Positions 6,901 to 13,022 of a DNA stretch of 16,931 nucleotides are shown here, piece by piece. Under the pieces are notes generated by a model. It had not been told where the DNA came from, did not search any database, and worked only from the letters and a program-made list of their open reading frames with translations. Position 1 is the first letter of the stretch. The number at the start of each line of letters is the position of its first letter. Origin of the DNA: Chrysochromulina tobinii (Eukaryota > Haptophyta > Prymnesiales > Chrysochromulinaceae); contig JWZX01001129.1 of NCBI GenBank assembly GCA_001275005.1, forward strand, positions 1-16,931, written 5' to 3'. The position numbers were made by a program, and so were the translations under genes.

Positions 6901-9240
6901 CAGAGACGCAATCAGAGACGCAATCACGTACCAGGCGTGAAGCTGCCTCCTCGCTCGCTTCCAATTGGCGCTCAGCCGCGTGCCTCTCCACCTGTGGGGA
7001 AGTGGATGGGCGCCGTGGTGAGCACTGGGGCGCTCAGCCGCGTGCCTCTCCGCAATCAAACGCAATCAGAGGGGCGATCAGACGCAATCAGATGCAATCA
7101 AAGGGGTTCGTCACCTGCAGTCGATGCTCGGCAGACACCTGATGGCCATGCAGCTCGACCTCCGCCGCGCGCAGCCGGCGCTGCAACGCCGCATTCTCCT
7201 CGCGCGCATCGTGCAGTTGCTCCGTGACGATCTGGGCGCGATCTCGATCCGCCGCGCCTTGCCCACGCAGCCTGGCAATCTCCTCCTCCGCCGACGCGCG
7301 CGCATCGTCACGTTCATGCCGCTGCCATCCGAGGAGTCATCAGACGTCATCAGAGGTCATCAGAGGTCATCAGTGGTAATCAGAGGTCATCAGAGGTCAT
7401 CAGAGGTCATAAGTGGTCATCAGTGACGCCATCAGCGAGGCAATCAGACGCCATCTGCGAGGTTCGTCACCTGCTGCCCGAGGAGCTTGCTCAGACGCAA
7501 TCACACGCCAATCAGAAGCAATCAGACGCCATCAGTGGGGTTCGTCACCTGCTGCCCGAGGAGCTTGCTCAGACGCAATCACACACCAATCAGGCGCAAT
7601 CAGACGCAATCAGCGAGGTTCGTCACCTGCTGCCCGAGGAGCTTGCTAAGACGCGCCTCGGCACGCGCCTCAGTCTCCGCCGCCGCCGCCTGTGTCAGGC
7701 TGAGCTTCTCCTGCAATTGACGAACCTGCTCGAGGAGTGCCTTCTGATGAGGGACGCAATCAGAGGCGCCATCAGAGGCGCCATCAGAGGCCATCGGCGG
7801 CCATTGACGAACCTGCGCCTGGCAGTGCTCGAGCTCGAGCTTGAGATCACAATCAGAGGCAATCAGAGGCCATTGACGAACCTGCGCCTGGCAGTGCTCG
7901 AGCTCGAGCTTGAGATCACAATCAGAGGCAATCAGAGGCCATTGACGAACCTGCGCCTGGCAGTGCTCGAGCTCGAGCTTGAGATCACAATCAGAGGCAA
8001 TCAGAGGCCATTGACGAACCTGCGCCTGGCTGTGCTCGAGCTCGAGCTTGAGATCGCGCAGCTCGCTCTGCGCCTGGGCGCTCTGCGCTTGCATCTCGTG
8101 CTGATGAGATTGCATCTCGCGCTGATGAGATTGGACCTCGAGCAGCCGCGCCTGCGCCATCGGGGCAGATGCACTCTCAGATGCACTCTCAGATGCACTC
8201 TCAGATGTAATCAGATGCACTCAGATGCACTCTCAGATGCAATCAGATGCACTCTCAGCCGCAATCAGCCGCAATCAGCTGCACTCAGATGCACTCAGGC
8301 GCGCTCAGGCGCACTCAGGCGCACTCAGCCGCAACCGCACCTGCGCCTCGGCCGCCTGCTTCTGCACCGCGCTCAACTCGGCGCGTCGCTGCTGCGCCTC
8401 CACCTGCGCGTCCGCACGCGCCGAGTTGAGCGCGGCCGTCGCGCTCAGCGCCTGCCGGCGCGCCGCCTCGAGCGCGGCCTCGAGCTCGCGCCGCGCCGTG
8501 TTGAGCGCCTCCTCGTGCTCGCGTTTCGCGCCTTCGAGCTGACGCGCCGTGTTGAGCATCGCCTCCCTCGACGCCTCCGCCGCCTCCGCCGCGGCCGCCT
8601 CGAGCGTGCGTGTCGCACGACGGTGCTCGGCGTCGCGCTGGGTGAGGGCGAGGGAGGCGGCCGAGGCGGCCTGGTGCGCGGCCGTCGCGCGCGCCTCGGA
8701 CGCCTCCAGCTCCGCCCGAAACGCCGTCTCGAGCGCTCGCCTTTCCGAGGCGACAGCTGCCTCGGCGGAAGTCAGCCGCGCGCGCAGCCGCACGAGCTCC
8801 TCGCGCTGTGCGAGATCGAGCTCGTCCGCGGCGCGCAGCTGCGCCTCGTAGTGGTACTCGGCTTGCTGGCCGCTCGCCTGCCCGATCGCGGCCAGCTCCT
8901 CGAGATCCGCAATCTCCGGGTTGAGCACGCCGAGACGCTCAAGCGTGCCGCGCTCCGCGTACTCGGCGAGCGCGCTGAGCTGCAAGCGCAGCCGCTCCGC
9001 CTCGGCAGCGGCGTTCTCGGCGCGCCGCCGGTAAATGTTGGCGTGCGCGACCGCCGCGCTCACGTCGTCGTCGGCGTGGATGAGCTCCAGGGTCAGCAGC
9101 GACTGGCGCGCGCGTGAGCGGCACTGCGCCGCCTCGGCCGCCTCGGCAAGCTGCATCGAGAGCGACTGCTCATCCTCGAGCCGCGCCGCGAGGTGCTGCT
9201 CCGCGTACGTTGTGTAGCTGGTCGGCGTCTGCATGTACAT
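1..9240 (-). CDS. Large multi-exon coiled-coil protein, 3' end beyond the window
   Basis: I rebuilt 15 exons: 8341-9240, 8020-8151, 7627-7743, 7115-7321, 6932-6991, 6424-6594, 6092-6226, 5389-5808, 4392-5198 (or 4416-5198), 4116-4223, 3129-3865, 2463-3008, 1742-2187, 1172-1554 and below 1-928. All introns are GT-AG. Introns 1-10 and 14 are phase 0, 11 and 12 phase 2, and 13 phase 1; the phases join without a frame break, which supports the model. About 2030 residues are visible, almost all Ala/Glu/Arg/Gln-rich helix with no catalytic domain or membrane segment. The start is the ATG at 9240, with a second ATG two codons later; the N-terminus begins MYMQTPTSYTTYAEQH. Exon 12 contains 11-residue repeats (AEAEAAVAAAR) and heptads (QQEAAYA type). 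Exons 11 and 14 share QLTEQ repeats, and exon 8 has 18-residue repeats around AEMAHAESLNTALEER. A structural, cytoskeletal, centrosomal or golgin-like role is possible, but I recognise no family. Confidence 0.82.
929..1171 (-). repeat. Intron 14: CTGATTGGCG and CTGATGAGGG arrays with copy of exon 15 start
   Basis: Ten consecutive 10-mers (CTGATTGGCG, occasionally CTGATTGGCA) occupy about 1011-1110, followed by about five CTGATGAGGG units (about 1115-1163). A 23-bp block of the exon 15 acceptor region (905-927) recurs exactly at 961-983. Confidence 0.82.
1172..1554 (-). CDS. Exon 14 of the coiled-coil gene
   Basis: Starts with two nucleotides that complete a Glu codon and ends GAGGAG|GTGCGC in phase 0. 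Contains KLSDARCVELHAELDQLHSQ and the QLTEQ array shared with exon 11. Confidence 0.78.
1555..1741 (-). repeat. Intron 13: CTGATGGCCT array
   Basis: About fifteen 10-12 nt units, reading CTGATGGCCT, CTGATTGCCC or CCGAGTGCCT on the transcript, fill the whole phase-1 intron. Confidence 0.8.
1742..2187 (-). CDS. Exon 13 of the coiled-coil gene
   Basis: Begins with one nucleotide completing the Leu codon of exon 12 (phase 2) and ends in phase 1 before GTAACT. The product YSSLQAAEARCVELHEALHAA leads into EAEAA-rich coiled coil. An almost identical motif, ARCVELHAEL, starts the helix of exon 14, suggesting old exon duplication. Confidence 0.78.
2188..2462 (-). repeat. Intron 12: copies of exon 12 donor and exon 13 acceptor
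   Basis: A 53-bp block around the exon 12 donor (2443-2495) recurs at 2359-2411 with two mismatches. A 52-bp block around the exon 13 acceptor (2166-2217) recurs exactly at 2239-2290. Both ends of one intron have thus been copied inward. Short CTGATTGCGTCTG units fill the gaps. Confidence 0.8.
2463..3008 (-). CDS. Exon 12 of the coiled-coil gene, hendecad-rich
   Basis: Starts with one nucleotide completing the Lys codon of exon 11 and ends in phase 2 at a strong GTGAGT donor. Residues around QQEATHA, QQEAAYA and QQEAAQA form heptads (21 bp units). They are followed by near-perfect 11-residue AEAEAAVAAAR units (33 bp) around 2605-2760. Hendecads usually give an untwisted or right-handed coiled coil. 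Confidence 0.8.
3009..3128 (-). repeat. Intron 11: CTGATTGCGRCT array
   Basis: A 120 bp phase-2 intron of 10-12 nt units reading CTGATTGCGG, CTGATTGCGACT and similar, from the GTAATG donor to a CTCATCAG acceptor. Confidence 0.78.
3129..3865 (-). CDS. Exon 11 of the coiled-coil gene
   Basis: Two hundred and forty-five codons plus 2 nt, from the acceptor at 3866-3867 to a phase-2 donor GTAATG. Reading on without splicing gives an immediate TAA, so the donor decides the model; joining to exon 12 recreates a Lys codon and a continuous helix. It contains a QLTEQ tetra/pentapeptide array, also present in exon 14, which suggests older intragenic duplication. Confidence 0.8.
3866..4115 (-). repeat. 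Intron 10: CTGATTGCCA/CTGATGACC array with copy of exon 11 start
   Basis: A 34-bp block spanning the exon 11 acceptor (3841-3874) is repeated exactly at 3918-3951. CTGATTGCCA 10-mers separate the two. The donor end has a different repeat, about 15 nt, of GTGAATGTGAAGCG type (4070-4115). Confidence 0.8.
4116..4223 (-). CDS. Exon 10 of the coiled-coil gene
   Basis: Thirty-six codons (VELVRAQAREAVAQALIEHS to ARQLKQ), phase 0, acceptor TTTCCACAG, donor CAG|GTGTGA. Without splicing at the donor the frame meets TGA at once. Confidence 0.77.
4224..4391 (-). repeat. Intron 9: atypical, G-rich tract, no CTGAY array
   Basis: Unlike the other introns it has no CTGAT array. On the plus strand it contains repeated GGGGA and a run of G (4324-4361), i.e. 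a long pyrimidine tract on the transcript. Two near-copies of GGGCGCCGTGGYGAGCAC lie at 4240-4257 and 4279-4297, and the first matches intron 4. Confidence 0.65.
4392..5198 (-). CDS. Exon 9 of the coiled-coil gene
   Basis: A very Ala-rich coiled coil (AAAAASTAGVVGRAEAER and onward). Two phase-0 donors are possible: GAG|GTGGCG (exon ends at 4392) and CGG|GTTTCG (ends at 4416). The two ends sit in a duplicated 45-bp-offset segment (4373-4401 and 4418-4446), so I cannot choose firmly; I used the one with the AG|GT context. Confidence 0.68.
5199..5388 (-). repeat. Intron 8: CTGATGACC array with a 72-bp duplicated block
   Basis: A 23-bp block occurs at 5231-5253 and 5303-5325. Between the copies are 10-mers reading CTGATGACCT or CTGATGACCA on the transcript. 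The acceptor follows GCGCGCGTGCAG. Confidence 0.75.
5389..5808 (-). CDS. Exon 8 of the coiled-coil gene, with internal tandem repeats
   Basis: One hundred and forty codons between an acceptor after GCGGCAG and a donor CAG|GTGATT. Internally it carries an 18-residue repeat (54 bp; copies begin near 5491 and 5545, with a diverged one near 5407) and an 11-residue repeat NLERELQSQRE (33 bp) near 5640-5700. Both keep the frame and helical character, so the repeats are coding rather than intronic. Confidence 0.82.
5809..6091 (-). repeat. Intron 7: 75-bp array of exon 7 donor copies plus CTGATGACTC units
   Basis: The end of exon 7 with its GTGATG donor recurs at 5931-5965, 6006-6040 and 6081-6115 (the last is the real junction), spaced exactly 75 bp. 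Between them, and out to about 5835, lie CTGATGACNN 10-mers, some drifting to ATGATGACTC. Confidence 0.8.
6092..6226 (-). CDS. Exon 7 of the coiled-coil gene
   Basis: Forty-five codons (VMALEERLQQLGDERRADHQ to EILRQ), phase 0. Both edges are duplicated into the adjoining introns. Confidence 0.77.
6227..6423 (-). repeat. Intron 6: CTGATGACGC array and copy of exon 7 acceptor junction
   Basis: A 48-bp block spanning the acceptor and first codons of exon 7 (6204-6251) is repeated at 6277-6324, 73 bp upstream in transcript terms. The rest is CTGATGACGC and CTGAGTGCTCGC units. Confidence 0.78.
6424..6594 (-). CDS. Exon 6 of the coiled-coil gene
   Basis: Fifty-seven codons (VRAEREAHEAAAAQAAER to LETEQSM), phase 0 both sides, with a strong GTGAGT donor after ATG. 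Confidence 0.78.
6595..6931 (-). repeat. Intron 5: CTGATTGCGTCT, GATGAGG arrays and a broken exon 5 copy
   Basis: Three arrays in series: 12-nt units with CTGATTGCGTCT (about 6873-6925), 9-10 nt units with CTGATGAGC/CTGATGAGG (about 6715-6840), and CTGATTGCGC units (6601-6660). Positions 6838-6873 copy the exon 5 donor junction (6923-6958) with one mismatch, which makes TAA. Confidence 0.78.
6932..6991 (-). CDS. Exon 5 of the coiled-coil gene (20 codons)
   Basis: A microexon-sized 60 bp segment, VERHAAERQLEASEEAASRL, between a CCCCACAG acceptor and a GTACGT donor. Partial copies of its two edges lie in both neighbouring introns; the downstream copy (6838-6873) carries an in-frame TAA. Confidence 0.75.
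6992..7114 (-). repeat. Intron 4: CTGATTGC units, copy of exon 5 start, conserved acceptor module
   Basis: Positions 7029-7051 repeat the first ~23 bp region of exon 5 (6967-6989) exactly. The acceptor side (6992-7025) closely resembles that of intron 9, including an 18-bp identical block (7008-7025 against 4240-4257). Confidence 0.72.
7115..7321 (-). CDS. Exon 4 of the coiled-coil gene
   Basis: Sixty-nine codons, phase 0 on both sides: acceptor GATGGCAG|CGGCAT, donor CTGCAG|GTGACG. The product (RHERDDARASAEEEIARLR and onward) is typical coiled coil. Longer open readings in the other frames here lack that composition. Confidence 0.75.
7322..7626 (-). repeat. Intron 3: 78-bp array of exon 3 donor copies plus CTGATGACC units
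   Basis: A 31-bp segment with the end of exon 3 (SKLLGQQ) and its GTGACG donor occurs at 7617-7647 (the real junction) and again at 7539-7569 and 7461-7491, exactly 78 bp apart. The acceptor-proximal part (about 7325-7425) is a 10-nt CTGATGACCT array. Confidence 0.78.
7744..8019 (-). repeat. Intron 2: 69-bp tandem array containing repeated exon edge and donor
   Basis: Units begin at 7802, 7871, 7940 and 8009 on the plus strand, so the period is 69 bp (23 codons). Each unit holds the last ~15 codons of exon 2 (DLKLELEHCQAQ), the donor CAG|GTTCGT and two CTGATTG units. The 276 bp have no stop in the exon frame, so retention or use of any of the four donors would stay in frame. The exon could therefore be longer than I annotate. 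Confidence 0.75.
8152..8340 (-). repeat. Intron 1: CTGAGTGC/CTGATTGC tandem array
   Basis: A 189 bp GT-AG intron made almost wholly of 10-14 nt units, which on the transcribed strand read CTGAGTGCGC, CTGATTGCGG or CTGAGAGTGCAT. The array starts at the donor and runs to within about 20 nt of the acceptor. Confidence 0.8.
8341..9240 (-). CDS. Exon 1 of the coiled-coil gene
   Basis: Three hundred codons from the ATG at 9240 to a CAG|GTGCGG donor. The first ~60 residues are the least repetitive part of the protein. A short non-alanine stretch (GTLERLGVLNPEIADLEELA) interrupts the coiled coil near residue 100. This exon would be the best probe for homologues. Confidence 0.85.
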
Positions 9241-9487
9241 GACCGCCTCAGCCGTACGGCCGACTCAGCCGACGACCGCCGGGGGGAAGTGGCCGGAGAT
9301 GATCGATTGAAGGAGAGCACTGTTTGCGGAATGTGTGTGTGAATGTGAATGTGTCGTGTGAACGTTAACACGACAGACGCGACAACCGGTGCTACGGCAC
9401 TGTTGTGTCTGTGTGACTTCTATAACACGGGATTGCTCAGCGCAACGCGAGACTTAACAACTCCTCAGAGACATCTTCCCGGCCTGC
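9241..9487. other. Intergenic: 3' end of oxidoreductase gene and 5' region of coiled-coil gene
   Basis: Only 247 bp separate the two same-strand genes, so terminator and promoter are compressed here. I see a GT-rich stretch (about 9331-9360) and an inverted repeat with 7-bp arms GTCGTGT/ACACGAC (9353-9374, 8-nt loop). No clear TATA box or AATAAA is visible. Confidence 0.5.
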
Positions 9488-11033
9488 TCACCTCCGGAGC
9501 ACCCTCGCCACATTCGCCGGCCCACTCACAAAAGGGTGCACGCGCGAGCCGTCGCCCGCGATCATGTGCGCCAGAGCCTTGCCAACGCCTGAGCACTGCG
9601 GCATGCCATGCCCGCAAAAGCCCGCGCCCACCCAGACGCGCTCGCGCACCGCGCCCACGAGCGGCCTCTTGTCGTGCGTGAACCCGAGCACGCCCGTCCA
9701 CTCCGCCTCGATTTGAATCTCGCCCAAGCGCGGGAAGCTCGCGCGCAGAAAGCGGCGCAGGTAGGCGCCCACGACGGCGCTCAGCGTGCGGTCGTCCGTG
9801 CTGCCAACGGCCGCGCCCGGCTCGAGAGCGCGCGCACCGCCGAGGCAGAGCCGATTGTCGGGACGCCTGATGAGGAGGCCCATCAGCCGCAATCATTTCG
9901 CAATCATTTCGCAATCATGTCGCAATCAAGTCGCACTCAGCGGTACTCCGCGGCATTCAGTCGCACTCAAGCGCACTCAAGCGCACCGAGTCGCAATCAA
10001 GCGCAATCTAGCGCACTCAGTCGCACTCAGTCGCAATCAGTCGCACTCAGTCGCACCGGATCATGTACAGCTCGCGAGCACCCCGCTCTGAATCAATCGA
10101 CATTCCCCCCACTGGCCACACGGCGGCCGCGGGCACAGGCGCCGTCATGAGCACCTGGTTGCGCACCGGGTACAAGTGCTCGCGCAGCTCGGGCAATATC
10201 TCGGCGGCCCAGCCGTTCGTACATACCACGACGGCGCGCGCCGTCACGGCGCCTCGGTCCGTAACCACCACCGCAAGAGGCGCGTCGTCGTGGTCGGCCA
10301 CCGCCGCCGCGTTAGCCGCCGTGCCCGCCGCCGCCGCCGCCGCCGCGACGGCGCCGCCCGCGACATCGGCAGCGTCGCCGACGCGCAGCACGCGCACGGG
10401 GGCGAACAGCGCGGCGCCCGAGGCCCGCAGCAGCGCCGCCGCCACCTTCGCAGGGTACATTTGCTTGGCGCCCGCGTAGACGGTGGCTGCCGAGAAGGCA
10501 GGCGACTGGAGATTCTCTTCGCACTGCGCGGCGTCCCACGCGGGTGTGTCACCCCAGTCCTCCTCCTCCTTGGCGAGCTCCGGGTCGCGGTCGGTGTCGT
10601 GGTACTCGACGTCCACCTCGGGCGCGCGGCGATCGAGAGCGGCGGCCCCGCCCGAAGTCAGATCGCATTCGATGCCCTCCGCTTCGATGAAGGCCACAAG
10701 GTCCGCCACCGTGTCGCACTCGAACTCGGAGCTCGGGTTGGCCCATAGATGGCCGCCGTTGCGACCCGTCGCGCCGCCGCACAGGCAGCGTGCGTCGAGG
10801 ACGATGCTGCTCCTGCCGTAGAGCTTCTGGAGCCAATACGCGGTGGCACATCCCGTCATGCCCGCGCCCACGATGAGCACGTCGGCAGTCGTGGGCAGCG
10901 CGGTCGACGCCGGTGGCGCGAGGTCCGGGGGCAAGTGTTGCAGCCACCACGAGCTCGTCGCGTCGGCGGTGATGGCCGAGGTGGGCGTGGCAACGGGGTC
11001 AAGCATGCCGGCGCGTTCACACTTCAACTTCAT
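9488..11033 (-). CDS. FAD-dependent oxidoreductase, DAO family (two exons)
   Basis: Exons 10057-11033 and 9488-9866 join in phase 2 (ATCCG|G, giving Arg) to a 451-residue protein. A Rossmann motif VLIVGAGMTG (G56, G58, G61) with D80 ending the second strand binds FAD, followed by GGATGRNGGH (86-95), typical of the D-amino-acid/glycine oxidase-like DAO superfamily. The C-terminus has GFTHDKRPLVG and VGAGFCGHGMPQCSGVGKALAHMI, the second FAD-contact region. The family oxidises amines or amino acids with FAD, usually producing H2O2 or passing electrons on; the substrate cannot be read here. No obvious signal peptide. An Ala-rich insertion lies near residues 225-250. The neighbour on the 5' side is the TIR gene, same strand, 290 bp away. 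The start at 11033 is chosen over the Met at codon 10 only because it is first. Confidence 0.88.
9867..10056 (-). repeat. Intron of the oxidoreductase gene: CTGAGTGCGA/TGATTGCGA array
   Basis: A 190 bp intron of 10-mers reading CTGAGTGCGA, CTGATTGCGA, ATGATTGCGA or TTGATTGCGC on the transcript. It is the same class of array as in the adjacent coiled-coil gene, although the proteins are unrelated. Confidence 0.8.
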
Positions 11034-11323
11034 TCATTCACAGCCAATGATTAGAATTCGACACCCAAGACACCGGACCATTCACACCACACCACAACGT
11101 GACACGTCACACAAACCGCTTCATTCCAAAGCTCGCGATGTGAAACGCATTCACGACACACCAACGCGCTCACTACACACCATTAATTTCTGTCAAGTGC
11201 ACACACGGCTGAGCCAGACGTAACGAGGACCGAGGATGGCATGCTCACACAGTCAACGGTGCCCCCTCTTGGTTCAGCGACACACGGTCACGCAGGTGTC
11301 CGAGCTCGACTGGCATGCCCAGG
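11034..11323. other. Intergenic: TIR gene 3' end and oxidoreductase 5' region
   Basis: A 290 bp, relatively AT-rich spacer. The minus strand reads ATTGGCT (inverted CCAAT-like) about 15 bp upstream of the oxidoreductase ATG. I found no array, coding exon or RNA gene. Confidence 0.4.
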
Positions 11324-13022
11324 TCATGCCTCATAGCTATCGTCGCCGTGATTGCCCGGGGAAACGTACGCTCTGTCGATCCCAAGATACTTATCGACCA
11401 GTCCCAAGATCGTGTTCATGGAATCGGGCACCGTGAGCACCGTGCCAGGATGCGGGATGGAGTTGATCTTGCAGAGGTGCTCCTGCACACGATACACCAT
11501 CACCTCCGAGTCCTCATCCGTATCTTTAGCCCACTGATCTTTGTAACCGGGTAATTTGTCCTCAAATCGGATTGGAAGCACCGGAATACCCTTCCTGATG
11601 GCCGCGTTGATCTCCTTCAAACACGGCTTGGACTCGAATAATGCCGCAGTCAGTACGACAACGAGCACCTTGGCTGGTGCACGTCGCGAGTTCAGGCGCA
11701 GCATGAAGACTTCCCAATCGGTACCCGGTGGAACGTGCAGCCCGCTGAAGCATCGCACGCCGCGCTCATGGAGGAGCCCGAGAATGCCCGCCGCATAATA
11801 CATGCCCGGCCCGGCGCCGTCGCAGTCCCTCCCGGAACGGCGACCCGACGCGTACGAGATCACCACCTCGGGATAGAAGTCCTGGAACTGCACGCCCTCT
11901 GGCATGAATTTCGAGAGCACTCGGCTCTTCACGGTCTGCGTCATCTGCTCGGTGATCACGCCTGGCACTGCGAAGTATTCCTGGGCATTCCAGCTGTTCG
12001 GCAGTTGCGAGCGTGAAGCGCGCCGCTCTGGCGGCGCCGACCCCGCGGCCGGTGCATCAGACCGCAATCCCCACTGATAAAGCAATTGGAAAAGGCCCGC
12101 CTTCAGACCTTCCAGCTGGGCGGCCGGCTCGAAAGCCGACTCTGCAGCGGCCTTCTCGGCGGCGGCCTTCTCGGCACGCACGGCGTCCAACTCGCGACGA
12201 AGCGCCGCCGCCTCCTCCGCCGCCGACTTCAGAAGACGGAGGTCAGCCGCCGTCCTCTCCGCGGCGGCCTTCTCCGCAGCGGCCTTCTCAGCTGCGGCCT
12301 TCTCTGCGGCCGCCTTCTCATCAGATGCCCTCTTGGCCGCTACCGCCTTCTCAGCCGCCGCCTTCTCCGCAGCGGCCTTCTCAGCTGCGGCCTTCTCAGC
12401 TGAGGCCTTCTGCGCGGCCGCCCTCTCCGCGGCGGCCTTCTCAGCTGCGGCCGCCTTCTCGTCGGCTGCCCTCTTGGCCGCCGCCGCCTTCTCGGCCGCC
12501 GCCCTCTCGGCCGCCGCCCTCTCAGCCGCCGCCCTCTCGGCCGCCGCCCTCTCGGCCGCCGCCCTCTCGGCCGCCGCCCTCTCGGCCGCCGCCCTCTCGG
12601 CCACCGCCTTCTCCGCCGCGGCCTTCTCCGCCGCGGCCTTCTCAGCGGCGGCCTTCTCAGCGGTTGAAAGCGGCGGCGTCCAAGCGGTGCACTTGAGCTG
12701 CGGCTGCACAACCCAAGCAGAGCCCGTCCACGCCTTCCATGTCTTCGCGCTCACGTCGGGCGAAGCAGCAGCTGAGTCTTCGAGGTCTAGAAAGCCCTTG
12801 GTCTCACCAAGTAGCGACTGAGGCTGCCCCTTCCACCCAGCTCCAGCGAACGCAATCCAGAGAGTCGCATCGCTCGTGTGCTGATACGCGGGCCGGTCGT
12901 TGACAAGCTTGCTGCGGTCGAGAAGGTAGGTGCCGATGTATTTGGCCGGTTCGCCAGTCAGCGAGCCGCCCTCGAGCTTGAGTCCTGGCGGCGGCAGCTT
13001 TTCACCCCCGCCGAAGAGGGAC
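11324..13022 (-). CDS. Trp-rich module, (E[KR]AAA)n helix and C-terminal TIR domain; 5' end unresolved
   Basis: Open frame of about 565 codons. Residues are numbered from 13021. Residues ~25-110 form a module with [41 protein letters not shown] and [18 protein letters not shown] believe similar modules recur in haptophyte/stramenopile proteins, but cannot verify it. Residues ~120-300 are 5-residue [10 protein letters not shown] repeats, expected to form a rigid helix with i to i+4 Lys/Arg-Glu pairs. Residues ~384-490 are a TIR domain: EVVISY (box 1), [43 protein letters not shown]. The Glu of CLKE (about residue 470) is where TIR NADases such as SARM1 and plant TIRs have their catalytic Glu. 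No ATG lies in frame upstream before a stop at 13034-13036, so a 5' exon is missing; an acceptor CGCCCAG at 13022/13023 is possible. Confidence 0.8.
12145..12665 (-). repeat. Coding 15-bp minisatellite, [10 protein letters not shown]
   Basis: Fifteen-base units (plus-strand GCGGCCTTCTCNGC or GCCGCCCTCTCGGCC types) encode about 35 copies of E-K/R-A-A-A. The nearest copies (about 12490-12600) are almost identical and others diverged, so the array is still turning over while kept in frame. Confidence 0.85.

Noticed and set aside
5835-7430. Possible CRISPR-like arrays
   Set aside because: Units are 10-12 nt with no unique spacers, and the context is eukaryotic introns.
7423-9117. Long plus-strand open frame (564 codons)
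   Set aside because: Antisense to exons 1-3 of the coiled-coil gene; product is low-complexity and crosses intron arrays.
10244-10552. Alternative frames inside the oxidoreductase exon
   Set aside because: Shadows of the Ala-rich insertion; the DAO frame has the FAD motifs.
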